From Bacteroidota bacterium (GTDB lineage Bacteria; Bacteroidota; Bacteroidia; Chitinophagales; Saprospiraceae), in the NCBI GenBank assembly GCA_020160935.1, contig JAIUPL010000034.1, positions 1 through 57,299 of the forward strand: DNA of 57,299 nt. Reading direction: 5' to 3'. Positions within the stretch are counted from its first letter, which is position 1. Each line of letters starts with the position of its first letter. The notes below the pieces were generated by a model. The model was not told the origin of the DNA. It saw only the letters and a program-made list of their open reading frames with translations, and searched no databases. Of the stretch, positions 35,207 to 43,518 are shown in pieces. The position numbers and the translations under genes were made by a program.

Positions 35207-35662
35207 ATGAAAAATAGTAAGAAAGTCACCATACTCATCGCTGACGACGACGACGACGACAGACTGATGACTCGCGAAGCATTTGAGGAAGTGCGTATTT
35301 TGAATGAAATCTTTTTTGTGAAAGACGGTGTGGAACTGATCGATTACCTCTTTCGAAAAGGCAAATTCGAATCACCTGACATAAGCCCCCGACCGGGCCT
35401 GATTTTGCTTGACCTCAATATGCCGCGTATGGATGGACTGGAAGCGCTGAATATCATCAAAAAGGATAGTTATCTGCGTTCCATACCCGTCACCATCTTT
35501 ACAACCTCCAAAGCCGAGGAAGACGTAGTGCGCAGTTACAACCTGGGCGTGAATTGCTTTATTACCAAACCGGTTACCTACACGGGGCTGGTAGAAGTAG
35601 TGCGACAACTCAATAGTTTCTGGTTTGAACTGGTCGAACTGCCGGCTGGCTCAAAAAGTTAA
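35207..35662 (+). CDS. Stand-alone response regulator, Rcp1-like
   Basis: A 151-residue single receiver. The acidic pocket is the unusually long ILIADDDDDDR (about 9-19). The phospho-acceptor is Asp69 (ILLDLNMPRMDG), with TTSKAEEDV supplying the Thr switch and Lys121 in ITKPVTY. The loop between beta 2 and beta 3 is extended (YLFRKGKFESPDISPRPG), typical of receivers partnered with phytochrome-like kinases such as the one encoded upstream. There is no output domain, so it passes phosphate or binds partners. It is 6 bases from the next gene and certainly co-transcribed with it. Confidence 0.94.
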   Translation: MKNSKKVTILIADDDDDDRLMTREAFEEVRILNEIFFVKDGVELIDYLFRKGKFESPDISPRPGLILLDLNMPRMDGLEALNIIKKDSYLRSIPVTIFTTSKAEEDVVRSYNLGVNCFITKPVTYTGLVEVVRQLNSFWFELVELPAGSKS

Positions 35663-35668
35663 TCCATT

Positions 35669-37111
35669 ATGAGCGACGAAAAGATCATTCGTGTATTAAT
35701 TGTCGACGACGACGAAGACGATTTCCTGCTGACAGCCGATACCCTCAAAAGTATCAGCGACAGGAAATTTGAAATCGAATGGGCGTCCAGTTACCAAAAA
35801 GGGCTTGATCGCATCCGCCAATGCGAGCATGATGTATATATCATCGATTATTACCTCGGTATGTACACAGGCCTGCACCTCATTCGGGAGGCGCTGAAAG
35901 CAAAATGCGAAGAGCCCATGATCTTGCTCACCGGTATCAACAACCAGGAGGTAGACGAAGCAGCCGCCGAACTCGGCGCTTTCGACTACCTCCTGAAAGG
36001 TATGCTCAACTCGGAGAGCCTCGGCCGCAGTATTCGTTACTCGCTGGCCCAGGCCTCTATGATGAAGGCTATTCGGGAAAACGAGTCCAAATTCCGCACG
36101 ATTTTCGAAAAATCGCGGGATATGATTTTTATCGCCGATGCTGCTGGCCGCCTTTTGAGCGTGAGCCAGTCGGCCGAAGTCCTTACAGGATACAGCGCCG
36201 ACGAATTGCTGGAAATGCGCACTTCCGATCTGTATGCAGACCCGGAAGAAGGTGCAGCCATCGAAAACGACTTGTTACAAAACGGCGAAGTGTCGGGCAG
36301 AAAGGTAGAAATACAAACCAAAAACAGGGAGCGGCGTATTTGCAGCATCTACGCCACCATGCAACCCGACCGCTATGGCCGGCAGTACTGCCAGGGTGTT
36401 TTACACGATCTGACGGCTCAGATTCGTGAAGAACGCGCCACTGTGATGTCGGAAAAAATGGAAGCCACCGGACGCCTCATGCGCATGCTCGCGCACGAGG
36501 TGCGAAACCCGCTCACCAATATCGGGCTGGCACTCGAAGGGTTCATCGGTGAATTGCCGTCCGACCACGATCTTCAAGATTATCTCGACATTATCAAAAG
36601 AAATGCGCAGCGTATCGATACGCTGATTACCCAACTGCTCAACTCTTCCAAACCTACCGAACTGCACCTCGAACCGCTGTCGCTGAAAGAAATACTGGAA
36701 GAAACCCTGTCAGAAACCGGCGATCGGCTTGCCCTGAAAAAAATTGAGGTGATAAAACAATTCTCAGCAGAAAACGACCGGATCATGCTGGATCGTGAAA
36801 AAATCAAAATTGCCTTTACCAATATCATCGTCAATGCAAGCGAAGCCATGCAGGAAGGAAGCGGGAAACTGGAAATCAGTACAGAACGCGCCCTGCATAA
36901 GATCGTGCTTTCCATCCGCGACAACGGAAACGGTATCAGCCCGGAACACCTGAACAAAATTTTCGAACCCTATTTCAGTTCCAAACCCGGCGGCATGGGA
37001 CTCGGCCTGGCATCTACGCTCAATATCATTCAGTCGCACGGAGGCAGCATCCATGTAGAATCGCAGGAAGGCGCCGGCACCACCTTTTTCATGACTTTCA
37101 ACGCGTCCTGA
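35669..37111 (+). CDS. Receiver-PAS-histidine kinase hybrid
   Basis: A 480-residue protein in the order receiver (1-120, Asp60 in YIIDYYLGMYTG), PAS (about 133-250, IFEKSRDMIFIADAAGRLLSVSQSAEVLTGY), HisKA (His276 in MLAHEVRNPLTN) and HATPase_c (NIIVNASEAM, RDNGNGISPEHLNKIFEPYFSSKPGGMGLGLA). The receiver comes first, as in kinases that are themselves controlled by phosphorylation. The HEVRNPLTN box and the compact ATP domain are of the NtrB/atoS type, the natural partner class for NtrC activators such as the one at 31586. The receiver lacks a clear switch lysine context (YLLKG). It is 6 bases from the upstream receiver gene. Confidence 0.94.
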   Translation: MSDEKIIRVLIVDDDEDDFLLTADTLKSISDRKFEIEWASSYQKGLDRIRQCEHDVYIIDYYLGMYTGLHLIREALKAKCEEPMILLTGINNQEVDEAAAELGAFDYLLKGMLNSESLGRSIRYSLAQASMMKAIRENESKFRTIFEKSRDMIFIADAAGRLLSVSQSAEVLTGYSADELLEMRTSDLYADPEEGAAIENDLLQNGEVSGRKVEIQTKNRERRICSIYATMQPDRYGRQYCQGVLHDLTAQIREERATVMSEKMEATGRLMRMLAHEVRNPLTNIGLALEGFIGELPSDHDLQDYLDIIKRNAQRIDTLITQLLNSSKPTELHLEPLSLKEILEETLSETGDRLALKKIEVIKQFSAENDRIMLDREKIKIAFTNIIVNASEAMQEGSGKLEISTERALHKIVLSIRDNGNGISPEHLNKIFEPYFSSKPGGMGLGLASTLNIIQSHGGSIHVESQEGAGTTFFMTFNAS

Positions 37112-37161
37112 TTCGCTGCGGAATACCTATTTTTCGAAACCAGTCAAAAACCTTTTACCCA

Positions 37162-37527
37162 ATGATTCAGAAAAAAATTCTCGTCATCGACGACGAGCGC
37201 GACATTCGGGATAATATCCAGCGCATCCTAAGCGCTGCCGGTTATTTTGTACAAACAGCCGATACACTCAGAAATGCCATCAAAATTCTGGTGGAACAAC
37301 CCGCTTTCGACCTGATTACCTGCGATGTGATGATTCCGGCAGCAGGCGGTTTTGAACTGATCGAAGAAATCAAGTCGGATGAAAAATATGCACACATTCC
37401 CGTTTTGATGATAACTGGTATGGACATCGACGTGCTGCATGCCACACAGCATGCCGCCGATGCGGTGCTGACCAAACCTTTCACGGCCCTTGAACTTCAA
37501 AACAAGGTAAAAACGCTTTTATCGTAA
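37162..37527 (+). CDS. Stand-alone response regulator receiver
   Basis: A 121-residue CheY-like receiver: acidic pair in LVIDDERD, phospho-acceptor Asp55 (ITCDVMIPAAGG), Thr85 (MITGMD) and Lys105 (LTKPF). It has no output domain. It closes the signalling block 50 bases after the receiver-PAS kinase and is immediately followed by repeat DNA, so it is probably the last gene of the transcript. Single-domain receivers in such clusters often shuttle phosphate or bind the kinase. Its partner cannot be assigned from sequence. Confidence 0.93.
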   Translation: MIQKKILVIDDERDIRDNIQRILSAAGYFVQTADTLRNAIKILVEQPAFDLITCDVMIPAAGGFELIEEIKSDEKYAHIPVLMITGMDIDVLHATQHAADAVLTKPFTALELQNKVKTLLS

Positions 37528-37687
37528 GAGGCATCGCAGAACGTAGCGTGTACATTCGTTTTGGCTTAATAGATACACTCTCTGCGGGATCTGCGGGTAA
37601 ATCTGCGCGATCTGCGGGAAACTACTCTACGGAAAATCTACACCAACCTGTTTTATGCGGAATAATTCCGTACCAAAATTCGGGATG
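37528..37687. mobile_element. Half copy of the inverted-repeat element family (R3)
   Basis: Contains CGCAGAACGTAGCGTGTAC at the left, then a run of TCTGCGGG, TAAATCTGCG and GGGAAACTACTCTACGGAAAAT that matches the right arm of R1. It ends with ACCAAAATTCGGGATG (37672-37687), the outer end found on R2. The left arm is mostly missing, so the large hairpin cannot form. It lies at the 3' side of the receiver gene and reaches the P-type ATPase stop. Confidence 0.6.
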
Positions 37688-37698
37688 TTTCATATTTC

Positions 37699-40155
37699 TC
37701 AGCGCCTTTTCAACCATTTCCAGCCCTCGAACCAGCCCACCGAAACCAGCGCAGCCAGCAGGCACCAGCCCAGTTCAAGTAGCGTGATCGGGCCCATGTG
37801 AAACAAACGTTGCAAGGGTGGCCACCACAAAATAGCCGCCGAAATGGCTGTGGAAATGCCCAGAATCTGCCAGATCAAATTGTTTTTGTAGAAAATGGTG
37901 CTTCGAATGGTGTATTCAAAAGAACGGTTGGCCAGTGTCAGCAGCACATTGCAAGCCAGTAGTGTCGCAAATACGAACGAACGGGTTGTGTCTTCATCCT
38001 TGCCCTGCATGACAGCAAAGTGATACATCACAAAAATACCTGCTGTAATCATACTTCCCTGCACGACGCTCAAGAGCAGTTCGGGCCTTGTGAAAAGTTG
38101 GTTGGTGCGGGCCCGAGGCGCCCTGTTTAGCAAATCGGGTTCGGCAGGTTCATTTTCAAAAGCCACCGCACAGGTCGGATCCATGATCAATTCCAGAAAA
38201 ATGACGTGTATAGGCATTAGAATATGCAGGTATGGCCAGCCGAACAGCAACGGCAGCAACACCGCCAGCACAATAGGCAAGTGTATGGAAATGATGTAGC
38301 GAATGGCCTTCCGCAGGTTCTGGTAGATACGCCTGCCTGTTTTGATGGCTTTCAGAATATGTTCCAGGTCGTCGTCGAGCAGTACCATCGAAGCCGCGCC
38401 TTTGGCAATTTCAGTGCCTTTGCGTCCCATTGCCACTCCTACCTGCGCTGCTTTCAGGGCAGGTCCGTCGTTGACGCCATCCCCCGTCATAGCCACTACC
38501 TCGCCATTGGCCTTGAGGGCTTCCACTACCCGGAGTTTTGCTTCCGGAAACATCCGTGCAAAAATCGAACAGGTTTTTACAGCCTCCCGAAGTTCATCTT
38601 CGCGCATGCTGATTACCTTTTCCCCGCTCAGCACTGGCCCGCTCGTTTGCATACCACTTTCGCGGGCAATATTGATTGCCGTTTCGGCATAATCGCCGGT
38701 TATCATTTTCAGTTGTAAACCTGCCTTGTAAAATTGTGCCATCACGCGCTGTATCCCTTTTTTGGGAGGGTCGTACAGGGCCAGCAGGCCGGCAAAATGC
38801 CATTTGAAATCATCCTGCTGTTCCGGATAGCGATCGCCTGAAAAATCTGCACTCGCCACACCCAGAACGCGAAAGCCTTTGGAGGCCATTTCCTTCGTTT
38901 TTTCCAGGATGAGGCGCTCTTTTTCACCATCAATATGGCAAACACGCAGTAAACGTTCCACAGCGCCTTTGCCGACAGCCAGTTGTTCGGATCCCTTGTG
39001 TTGGTACACATGCGTCATCATGGGAGGTGTGCCGGACAGGCTATACTCATGCACCAGTTCGAAATCGGCATGTGTGTGCGCCGATGCATTGTCTTTAAAT
39101 GCCTGATGAATGGCCTTCTCCATCGGGTCGAAGGGATGCGGTTCGCTGGCCAGCATGGCGTATTCCAGTACCCTGTCTTCGCTGGAGAAGTTGGCCGTTT
39201 CGGCTACCGACATTCTGTTTTCCGTAATGGTGCCGGTTTTGTCGATACAAATGACAGTGGCAGAGCCCAGGCTTTCCACGGTTTTGGGTTGTTTCACCAG
39301 TACCTGTTGCCGGCTCATACGATAAGCGCCCAGGGCCATAAACGCAGTAAAAGCCACTGGAATTTCTTCGGGCACCAGCGCTATGGCAAATGCGAGTGAA
39401 AACAGCAAGGCACTCAAAAATGTACCGGTATAATACAAGTTGAAGGAGAAAACCACCAAAAATGCTGCCAGTCCGGCCATCAGCAACTGCCGTACAAATC
39501 GGTCGATTTGAATCTGCAAGGGCGTTGGCGTTTTTTCTATTGATTCGATGGATTTTCCCAGTCGCCCGAATTCTGTTTGCATGCCTACTGCCGTCACACG
39601 GGCGATACCAGTGCCCGATACCACCACCGTACCCTGGTACACTTTGCTTTCTTCTCCGGTAATGTGTTTTTCAGCGGGCAGAGATTCGCCCGTCAGAATA
39701 GCCTCATCTATGCTCAGATCGTGCTGTTGCAACACAGCGCCGTCGGCAGGAATTCGTTCGCCTTCCGAAAAACACATCAGGTCGTTCACCACAATATCTT
39801 CGGCAGGTATATTGACCCGGTCGCCGCCGCGAATGATCGTTGCCCGCGGTTCGGTGAGTTGTCGCAGGGCTGCCAGCGCTTTCTCGCTGCGATATTCCTG
39901 CACAATTTCGATCAGAATAACAAACAGGATAGACCCGGCAGTGAGCCATGCTTCCGACCGATCGCCCAAGAGGAAATACAGCGCACAGGTGCCGACCAGC
40001 AACAAAAACACCGGCTCTTTCGCAATCTCCATGACAATATGCCAGAATGTACGCCGGGTGCGAAGTGTGAGTACATTGGCGCCATAACGGCGGCGGTTTT
40101 CGGCTACCTCTTCGGGCGACAAACCTGTAAGGGTGGAGATATCGGACTGTTGCAT
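37699..40155 (-). CDS. Cation-translocating P-type ATPase (P2-type, calcium-ATPase-like)
   Basis: An 818-residue P-type ATPase. An N-terminal cation ATPase domain (GLSPEEVAENRRRYGANVL) is followed by two membrane helices, the actuator with TGES at 155-158, helices M3-M4 with PEEIP at 262-266, the phosphorylation site DKTGT with Asp305, the nucleotide domain, the hinge TGDGVND at 557-563 and the C-terminal membrane domain. The layout is P2-type, as in bacterial Ca2+ or Mg2+ exporters; PEEIP in M4 replaces the PEGLP of classical calcium pumps. The metal specificity is therefore uncertain. There are no heavy-metal-binding domains or CPx motif. It is transcribed towards the signalling block. Confidence 0.94.
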   Translation of the reverse strand: MQQSDISTLTGLSPEEVAENRRRYGANVLTLRTRRTFWHIVMEIAKEPVFLLLVGTCALYFLLGDRSEAWLTAGSILFVILIEIVQEYRSEKALAALRQLTEPRATIIRGGDRVNIPAEDIVVNDLMCFSEGERIPADGAVLQQHDLSIDEAILTGESLPAEKHITGEESKVYQGTVVVSGTGIARVTAVGMQTEFGRLGKSIESIEKTPTPLQIQIDRFVRQLLMAGLAAFLVVFSFNLYYTGTFLSALLFSLAFAIALVPEEIPVAFTAFMALGAYRMSRQQVLVKQPKTVESLGSATVICIDKTGTITENRMSVAETANFSSEDRVLEYAMLASEPHPFDPMEKAIHQAFKDNASAHTHADFELVHEYSLSGTPPMMTHVYQHKGSEQLAVGKGAVERLLRVCHIDGEKERLILEKTKEMASKGFRVLGVASADFSGDRYPEQQDDFKWHFAGLLALYDPPKKGIQRVMAQFYKAGLQLKMITGDYAETAINIARESGMQTSGPVLSGEKVISMREDELREAVKTCSIFARMFPEAKLRVVEALKANGEVVAMTGDGVNDGPALKAAQVGVAMGRKGTEIAKGAASMVLLDDDLEHILKAIKTGRRIYQNLRKAIRYIISIHLPIVLAVLLPLLFGWPYLHILMPIHVIFLELIMDPTCAVAFENEPAEPDLLNRAPRARTNQLFTRPELLLSVVQGSMITAGIFVMYHFAVMQGKDEDTTRSFVFATLLACNVLLTLANRSFEYTIRSTIFYKNNLIWQILGISTAISAAILWWPPLQRLFHMGPITLLELGWCLLAALVSVGWFEGWKWLKRR

Positions 40156-40287
40156 GCAAGGGAAAATCTATGACTACAAAAATAAGGGCTTGTTTGGGAG
40201 TTTATGTATGCAAAGTTCGCCCGGTGCTGTTCACGCCAGTATGAGCCGTATCAACCCCTCGGGTAAGGAATATCAGCCATTCAGGCT

Positions 40288-40884
40288 TTATTTGTGGTAT
40301 TTTGAACCTTGCAACCAGAACCGCCAGGGCCACTCGGCGCATTCGCCGGCATAGTCCACCCCAATCCGTTTTCCGGCGACGATGGATGATGGAGCCACTT
40401 CTATTCCCCGATCTTCTATCCAGACGGGTGAATCGGGCAACAGCATGTTTTGACCTGTCCATCGCGTGGTAAGTCCAAGTGCCTGGGCAAGCGCGCCCGG
40501 CCCCGTCGTAAGCGCCGGATGGTTCGGGTTTTTCATTTTCCGACGTTCCAGCATCCATTCCACACCTTCCAGTGGCTCCAGCGCCCTGATCAGGACGGCA
40601 TGGGCAGTGTCTTGAGTGGCAGTCACTACGTTGAATAAATGATGAATGCCATAACACAAATACACATACGCGTGGCCTCCTTCCGCAAACATCACCTCCG
40701 TGCGTGCTGTCCGGCGGTTGTTGTAGGCATGGCTGGCGCGGTCCTCCGGGGCCCGATATGCTTCTGTCTCCGTTATGATGCCCGATGTTCGACGCCCATC
40801 CAATTCTGTTACCAGCACTTTCCCCAATAATTCCCGAGCGATCTGTACAACGTCGGGGCGGGTGTAGAAGGAGGATGGCAGCAT
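40288..40884 (-). CDS. mpg: DNA-3-methyladenine glycosylase (AAG/Mpg type)
   Basis: A 198-residue alkyladenine DNA glycosylase. I chose the ATG at 40884; the frame runs to 41028, but the extra codons are the CTCTCAC tract read as Leu-Ser-Pro-His. Family motifs: FYTRPDVVQIARELLGKVL, IITETEAYRAPEDRASHAY with catalytic Glu41, and HAYVYLCYGIHHLFNVV, followed by VLIRALEPLEG. The enzyme removes alkylated purines such as 3-methyladenine and hypoxanthine to start base-excision repair. A second, unrelated 3-methyladenine glycosylase of the AlkA/HhH type is encoded at 54469. Confidence 0.94.
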   Translation of the reverse strand: MLPSSFYTRPDVVQIARELLGKVLVTELDGRRTSGIITETEAYRAPEDRASHAYNNRRTARTEVMFAEGGHAYVYLCYGIHHLFNVVTATQDTAHAVLIRALEPLEGVEWMLERRKMKNPNHPALTTGPGALAQALGLTTRWTGQNMLLPDSPVWIEDRGIEVAPSSIVAGKRIGVDYAGECAEWPWRFWLQGSKYHK

Positions 40885-40983
40885 GAGAGAGGGTGAGAGG
40901 TGAGAAGGTGAGAGGGTGAGAGGGTGAGAGGGTGAGAGGGTGAGAGGTGAGAGGTGAGAGGTGAGAGAGTGAGAGAGTGAGAG
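40885..40983. repeat. CTCTCAC tandem tract (reverse orientation), locus 3
   Basis: About 99 bases of GGTGAGAG, GGTGAGA and GAGAGAGT units, directly touching the mpg start codon (40882-40884). It therefore forms the whole immediate leader of mpg, with no room for a normal ribosome-binding context. Variation in unit number would change the mpg leader. Confidence 0.8.
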
Positions 40984-41022
40984 TTCGTAGAGTTGACCGC
41001 TCCGCTTAAAAGTTACAAATAT

Positions 41023-41185
41023 AAACAAATAACATTATCACGGAAAGAGCCCTGAAAGGGCGTATTCATTAGCACAGGGCAACGCCCTGTGTTTTCGTTT
41101 CGATTCAATAAACAAATGACAATATCACGGGAAGAGCCCTGAAAGGGCGTATCCAATAGCACAGGGCAACGCCCTGTGTTTTCGA
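41023..41185. repeat. Tandem pair of double-palindrome repeats (copies 3 and 4)
   Basis: Two units about 87 bases apart, each with an ATAAACAAAT-type left flank, TATCACGG and then the AGCCCTGAAAGGGCGTAT palindrome, followed by the CACAGGGC-AAC-GCCCTGTG hairpin (41048-41091 and 41135-41178). The flanks are duplicated too, so this looks like a local duplication of a unit rather than two insertions. The orientation is opposite to the copy at 17163. The 506-base gap 40885-41389 holds only this and two CTCTCAC tracts. Confidence 0.75.
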
Positions 41186-41335
41186 TCATTCGATCATTCG
41201 ATCAATCCGCGCACAATCAACAACAATTACCCCATGCGCCGATTATCCGATCCAACCGGCGAAAGATAAAATGGTTTAATATTTCCAATGATTTACCTTG
41301 CAGGCTTATTTCATTACCCCTAAAAGCCAGGCCCT

Positions 41336-41383
41336 ACTCTCTCACTCTCTCACCCTCTCTCACTCTCTCACCTCTCACCTCTA
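41336..41383. repeat. CTCTCAC tandem tract, locus 4
   Basis: About 48 bases of CTCTCAC and CTCACC units ending 6 bases before the TTG start of the phosphopantetheinyl transferase at 41390. As with mpg, the tract forms the immediate leader. Confidence 0.75.
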
Positions 41384-41389
41384 TCTACC

Positions 41390-42094
41390 TTGCCTCTTCT
41401 CCTCACCCGACATCCTTTTCCCCACACACGGTTCGGCATCTGGCAGATTGCTGAAGAAGAGGATTTTTTTCGGGCCGACCTGCCATTAACCAGGCAGGAA
41501 GAACAGGAGTGGCAAAGCCATAAAGGGATTCGCCGCAGCGAATGGCTGGCTGGCCGCTGGTTGCTGCATCGGCTGACGGGCGTTGCCCAGCGTATGCCTT
41601 TGGCCAAAGACGCCTTTTCAAAGCCGTTTTTTCCGAACAATGCCCAATTTCTCTGTTCGCTTAGTCATTCCAAAGGAATTGTAGGAGCATTCCTGCTGTC
41701 CGACGCGGCACCCGGCGCGCTGATGGGCTGCGATATTCAGGTGTTGGTAGACAAAATGCCGCGTATTGCGCCGCGGTTTTTGAGCAGCAGGGAGATGGAT
41801 TTTGTCATGCAACATTCCACTTCCGATCAATTTGATTTGTACCACGCATTCTGGACAGCCAAGGAAAGCATATACAAAGCCTACGGCCTGAAAGAACTCG
41901 ATTTTCGGGAACACATCCATGTCTCAGATTTTGAGTGGAAAGAGCAACATACGCGCACATCGGCTGTTGTGCACAAAGGTTCTTTTGAACAGTCTTTTAC
42001 CCTGATTATTGAAAAAATAGCATTGCCCGATACCGGAGAACTCATGCATACGGTTTGCTTGTCCGGGACATGGGCGCCTGAAACAATACCATGA
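41390..42094 (+). CDS. 4'-phosphopantetheinyl transferase superfamily protein
   Basis: A 234-residue Sfp/AcpT-type enzyme. The start is the TTG at 41390: the N-terminus MPLLL and then GIWQIAEEEDFF matches relatives, and no ATG is available nearby. Motifs: RRSEWLAGRWLL (about 48-59), SHSKG at 92-96, magnesium-binding GCDIQ at 113-117 and FWTAKESIYKAYG at 154-166. It transfers the phosphopantetheine arm from CoA to acyl- or peptidyl-carrier proteins. No polyketide or peptide synthetase is nearby, so it may serve fatty-acid ACP or distant clusters. It overlaps the next gene by an ATGA junction. Confidence 0.92.
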   Translation: MPLLLTRHPFPHTRFGIWQIAEEEDFFRADLPLTRQEEQEWQSHKGIRRSEWLAGRWLLHRLTGVAQRMPLAKDAFSKPFFPNNAQFLCSLSHSKGIVGAFLLSDAAPGALMGCDIQVLVDKMPRIAPRFLSSREMDFVMQHSTSDQFDLYHAFWTAKESIYKAYGLKELDFREHIHVSDFEWKEQHTRTSAVVHKGSFEQSFTLIIEKIALPDTGELMHTVCLSGTWAPETIP

Positions 42095-43458
42095 CACTGC
42101 CCCCTCCATTTGTTCGCCAGATGCGTACACTGCTGGGCGACGATTATGCCTCTTTTGAAGCTTCCCTGCAAACGTCGCCGCCGGTCAGCATTCGCAAAAA
42201 TCCTTTCAGAGCGACGCCAGAGCAGGCATTCGCAGGCCTCGATGCAGTGCCGTGGCATCCTGATGGCAGGTATTTGCCACAGCGGCCGGTTTTCACCCTC
42301 GATCCCCTGTTTCATGCAGGCGCCTACTATGTTCAGGAAGCCTCTTCCATGTTTTTATATGAAATATTGCGACAGGAGGTAGATTTTTCCAATAACCTGC
42401 GGGTGCTGGATCTCTGTGCTGCGCCCGGCGGGAAAAGCACCCTGATCGCCTCAATGCTCGACCCTGCGCGCGATTTGCTGGTGAGCAATGAAGTCATCCG
42501 TACGCGGGTAGGCGTGCTGCGCGAAAATCTGGAGAAATGGGGTGCGCCCAATACAGCTGTCAGCAGCGCGGAAGCCCCGGATTTTGCTGCATTTGAAGAC
42601 TGGTTCGACGTGGTGGTAACCGATGCTCCGTGCAGCGGGGAAGGCCTGTTTCGCAAAGACCCGGATGCTATGCGGGAATGGTCGCTGCCCAATGTAGAAC
42701 TGTGCGCCGGCAGGCAAAAACGCATCCTGGCTTCTGCAGTGGCAGCACTGGCCCCCGGCGGTTTGCTGGTGTACAGTACCTGCACTTACAACCGCGATGA
42801 AAACGACCTGAATGCAGCCTGGGTATGTGCCGAATTTGACCTCGAAGCCGTTCGGCCTTCCATCCCCGACGACTGGAATATTACCCGTACCGAATACGGA
42901 TTTCAGTTTTTCCCGCATCGCCTCCGCGGGGAAGGTTTTTTTCTGGCAGCCTTTAGAAAAAAAGAGGGTACAGCACGCAAGCACAGCCCTGCTTCGGGAT
43001 TCAAAAACCTGAAGCCACTGCCCCGCAACGCTGTACCGGAATTGTCGAAATGGCTACAAAACGATGCTGCGTTGCGTTTTTTCCAGACTGCAACAGGCGA
43101 AGTAATGGCATTCCCTGCCGCCCTGGAAAATGACTACCTTGTGCTGGAAAAATACCTGCGCACAAAGTGGTTTGGCGTCAATATCGGTGAATTTAAAGGC
43201 AAGGATTTTATTCCCAGGCATGCGCTGGCACAGCATCGATCCATTTCGCCGCATCTGCCCGCGCTGGAACTGAACCGGGAGCAAGCCCTCCTGTTTTTGA
43301 AAAAAGAAACATTCGAACGAACAGCCGATATGTCGAACGGGTGGACGCTGGCTCGCCACCAGGGCTTGAACCTGGGCTGGATAAAAGTGTTGCCCAATCG
43401 AATCAACAATTACCTGCCGCCCGAACGCCGGATCAGGATGGACCTGACAGAAGGTTAA
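42091..43458 (+). CDS. RsmF-like 16S rRNA m5C methyltransferase (RsmB/NOP family)
   Basis: A 455-residue SAM-dependent RNA cytosine-C5 methyltransferase. The NOP2/Sun core contains the SAM motif LDLCAAPGGKST (near 110), DAPCSGEGLF with Cys181, and YSTCTYN with the catalytic Cys231. An N-terminal RsmF segment (PPPFVRQMRTLLGDDYASF) and a C-terminal PUA-like/RsmF domain (about 330-455) complete it. By family the target is probably 16S rRNA (C1407 in E. coli numbering). The ATG overlaps the stop of the phosphopantetheinyl transferase by 4 bases, indicating translational coupling. Confidence 0.93.
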   Translation: MTLPPPFVRQMRTLLGDDYASFEASLQTSPPVSIRKNPFRATPEQAFAGLDAVPWHPDGRYLPQRPVFTLDPLFHAGAYYVQEASSMFLYEILRQEVDFSNNLRVLDLCAAPGGKSTLIASMLDPARDLLVSNEVIRTRVGVLRENLEKWGAPNTAVSSAEAPDFAAFEDWFDVVVTDAPCSGEGLFRKDPDAMREWSLPNVELCAGRQKRILASAVAALAPGGLLVYSTCTYNRDENDLNAAWVCAEFDLEAVRPSIPDDWNITRTEYGFQFFPHRLRGEGFFLAAFRKKEGTARKHSPASGFKNLKPLPRNAVPELSKWLQNDAALRFFQTATGEVMAFPAALENDYLVLEKYLRTKWFGVNIGEFKGKDFIPRHALAQHRSISPHLPALELNREQALLFLKKETFERTADMSNGWTLARHQGLNLGWIKVLPNRINNYLPPERRIRMDLTEG

Positions 43459-43518
43459 GAGGTGGCGATGCAGCCCGTGTCGTATTTGGTTGTTTTTCTG
43501 CAATATGATCTGTACGCC

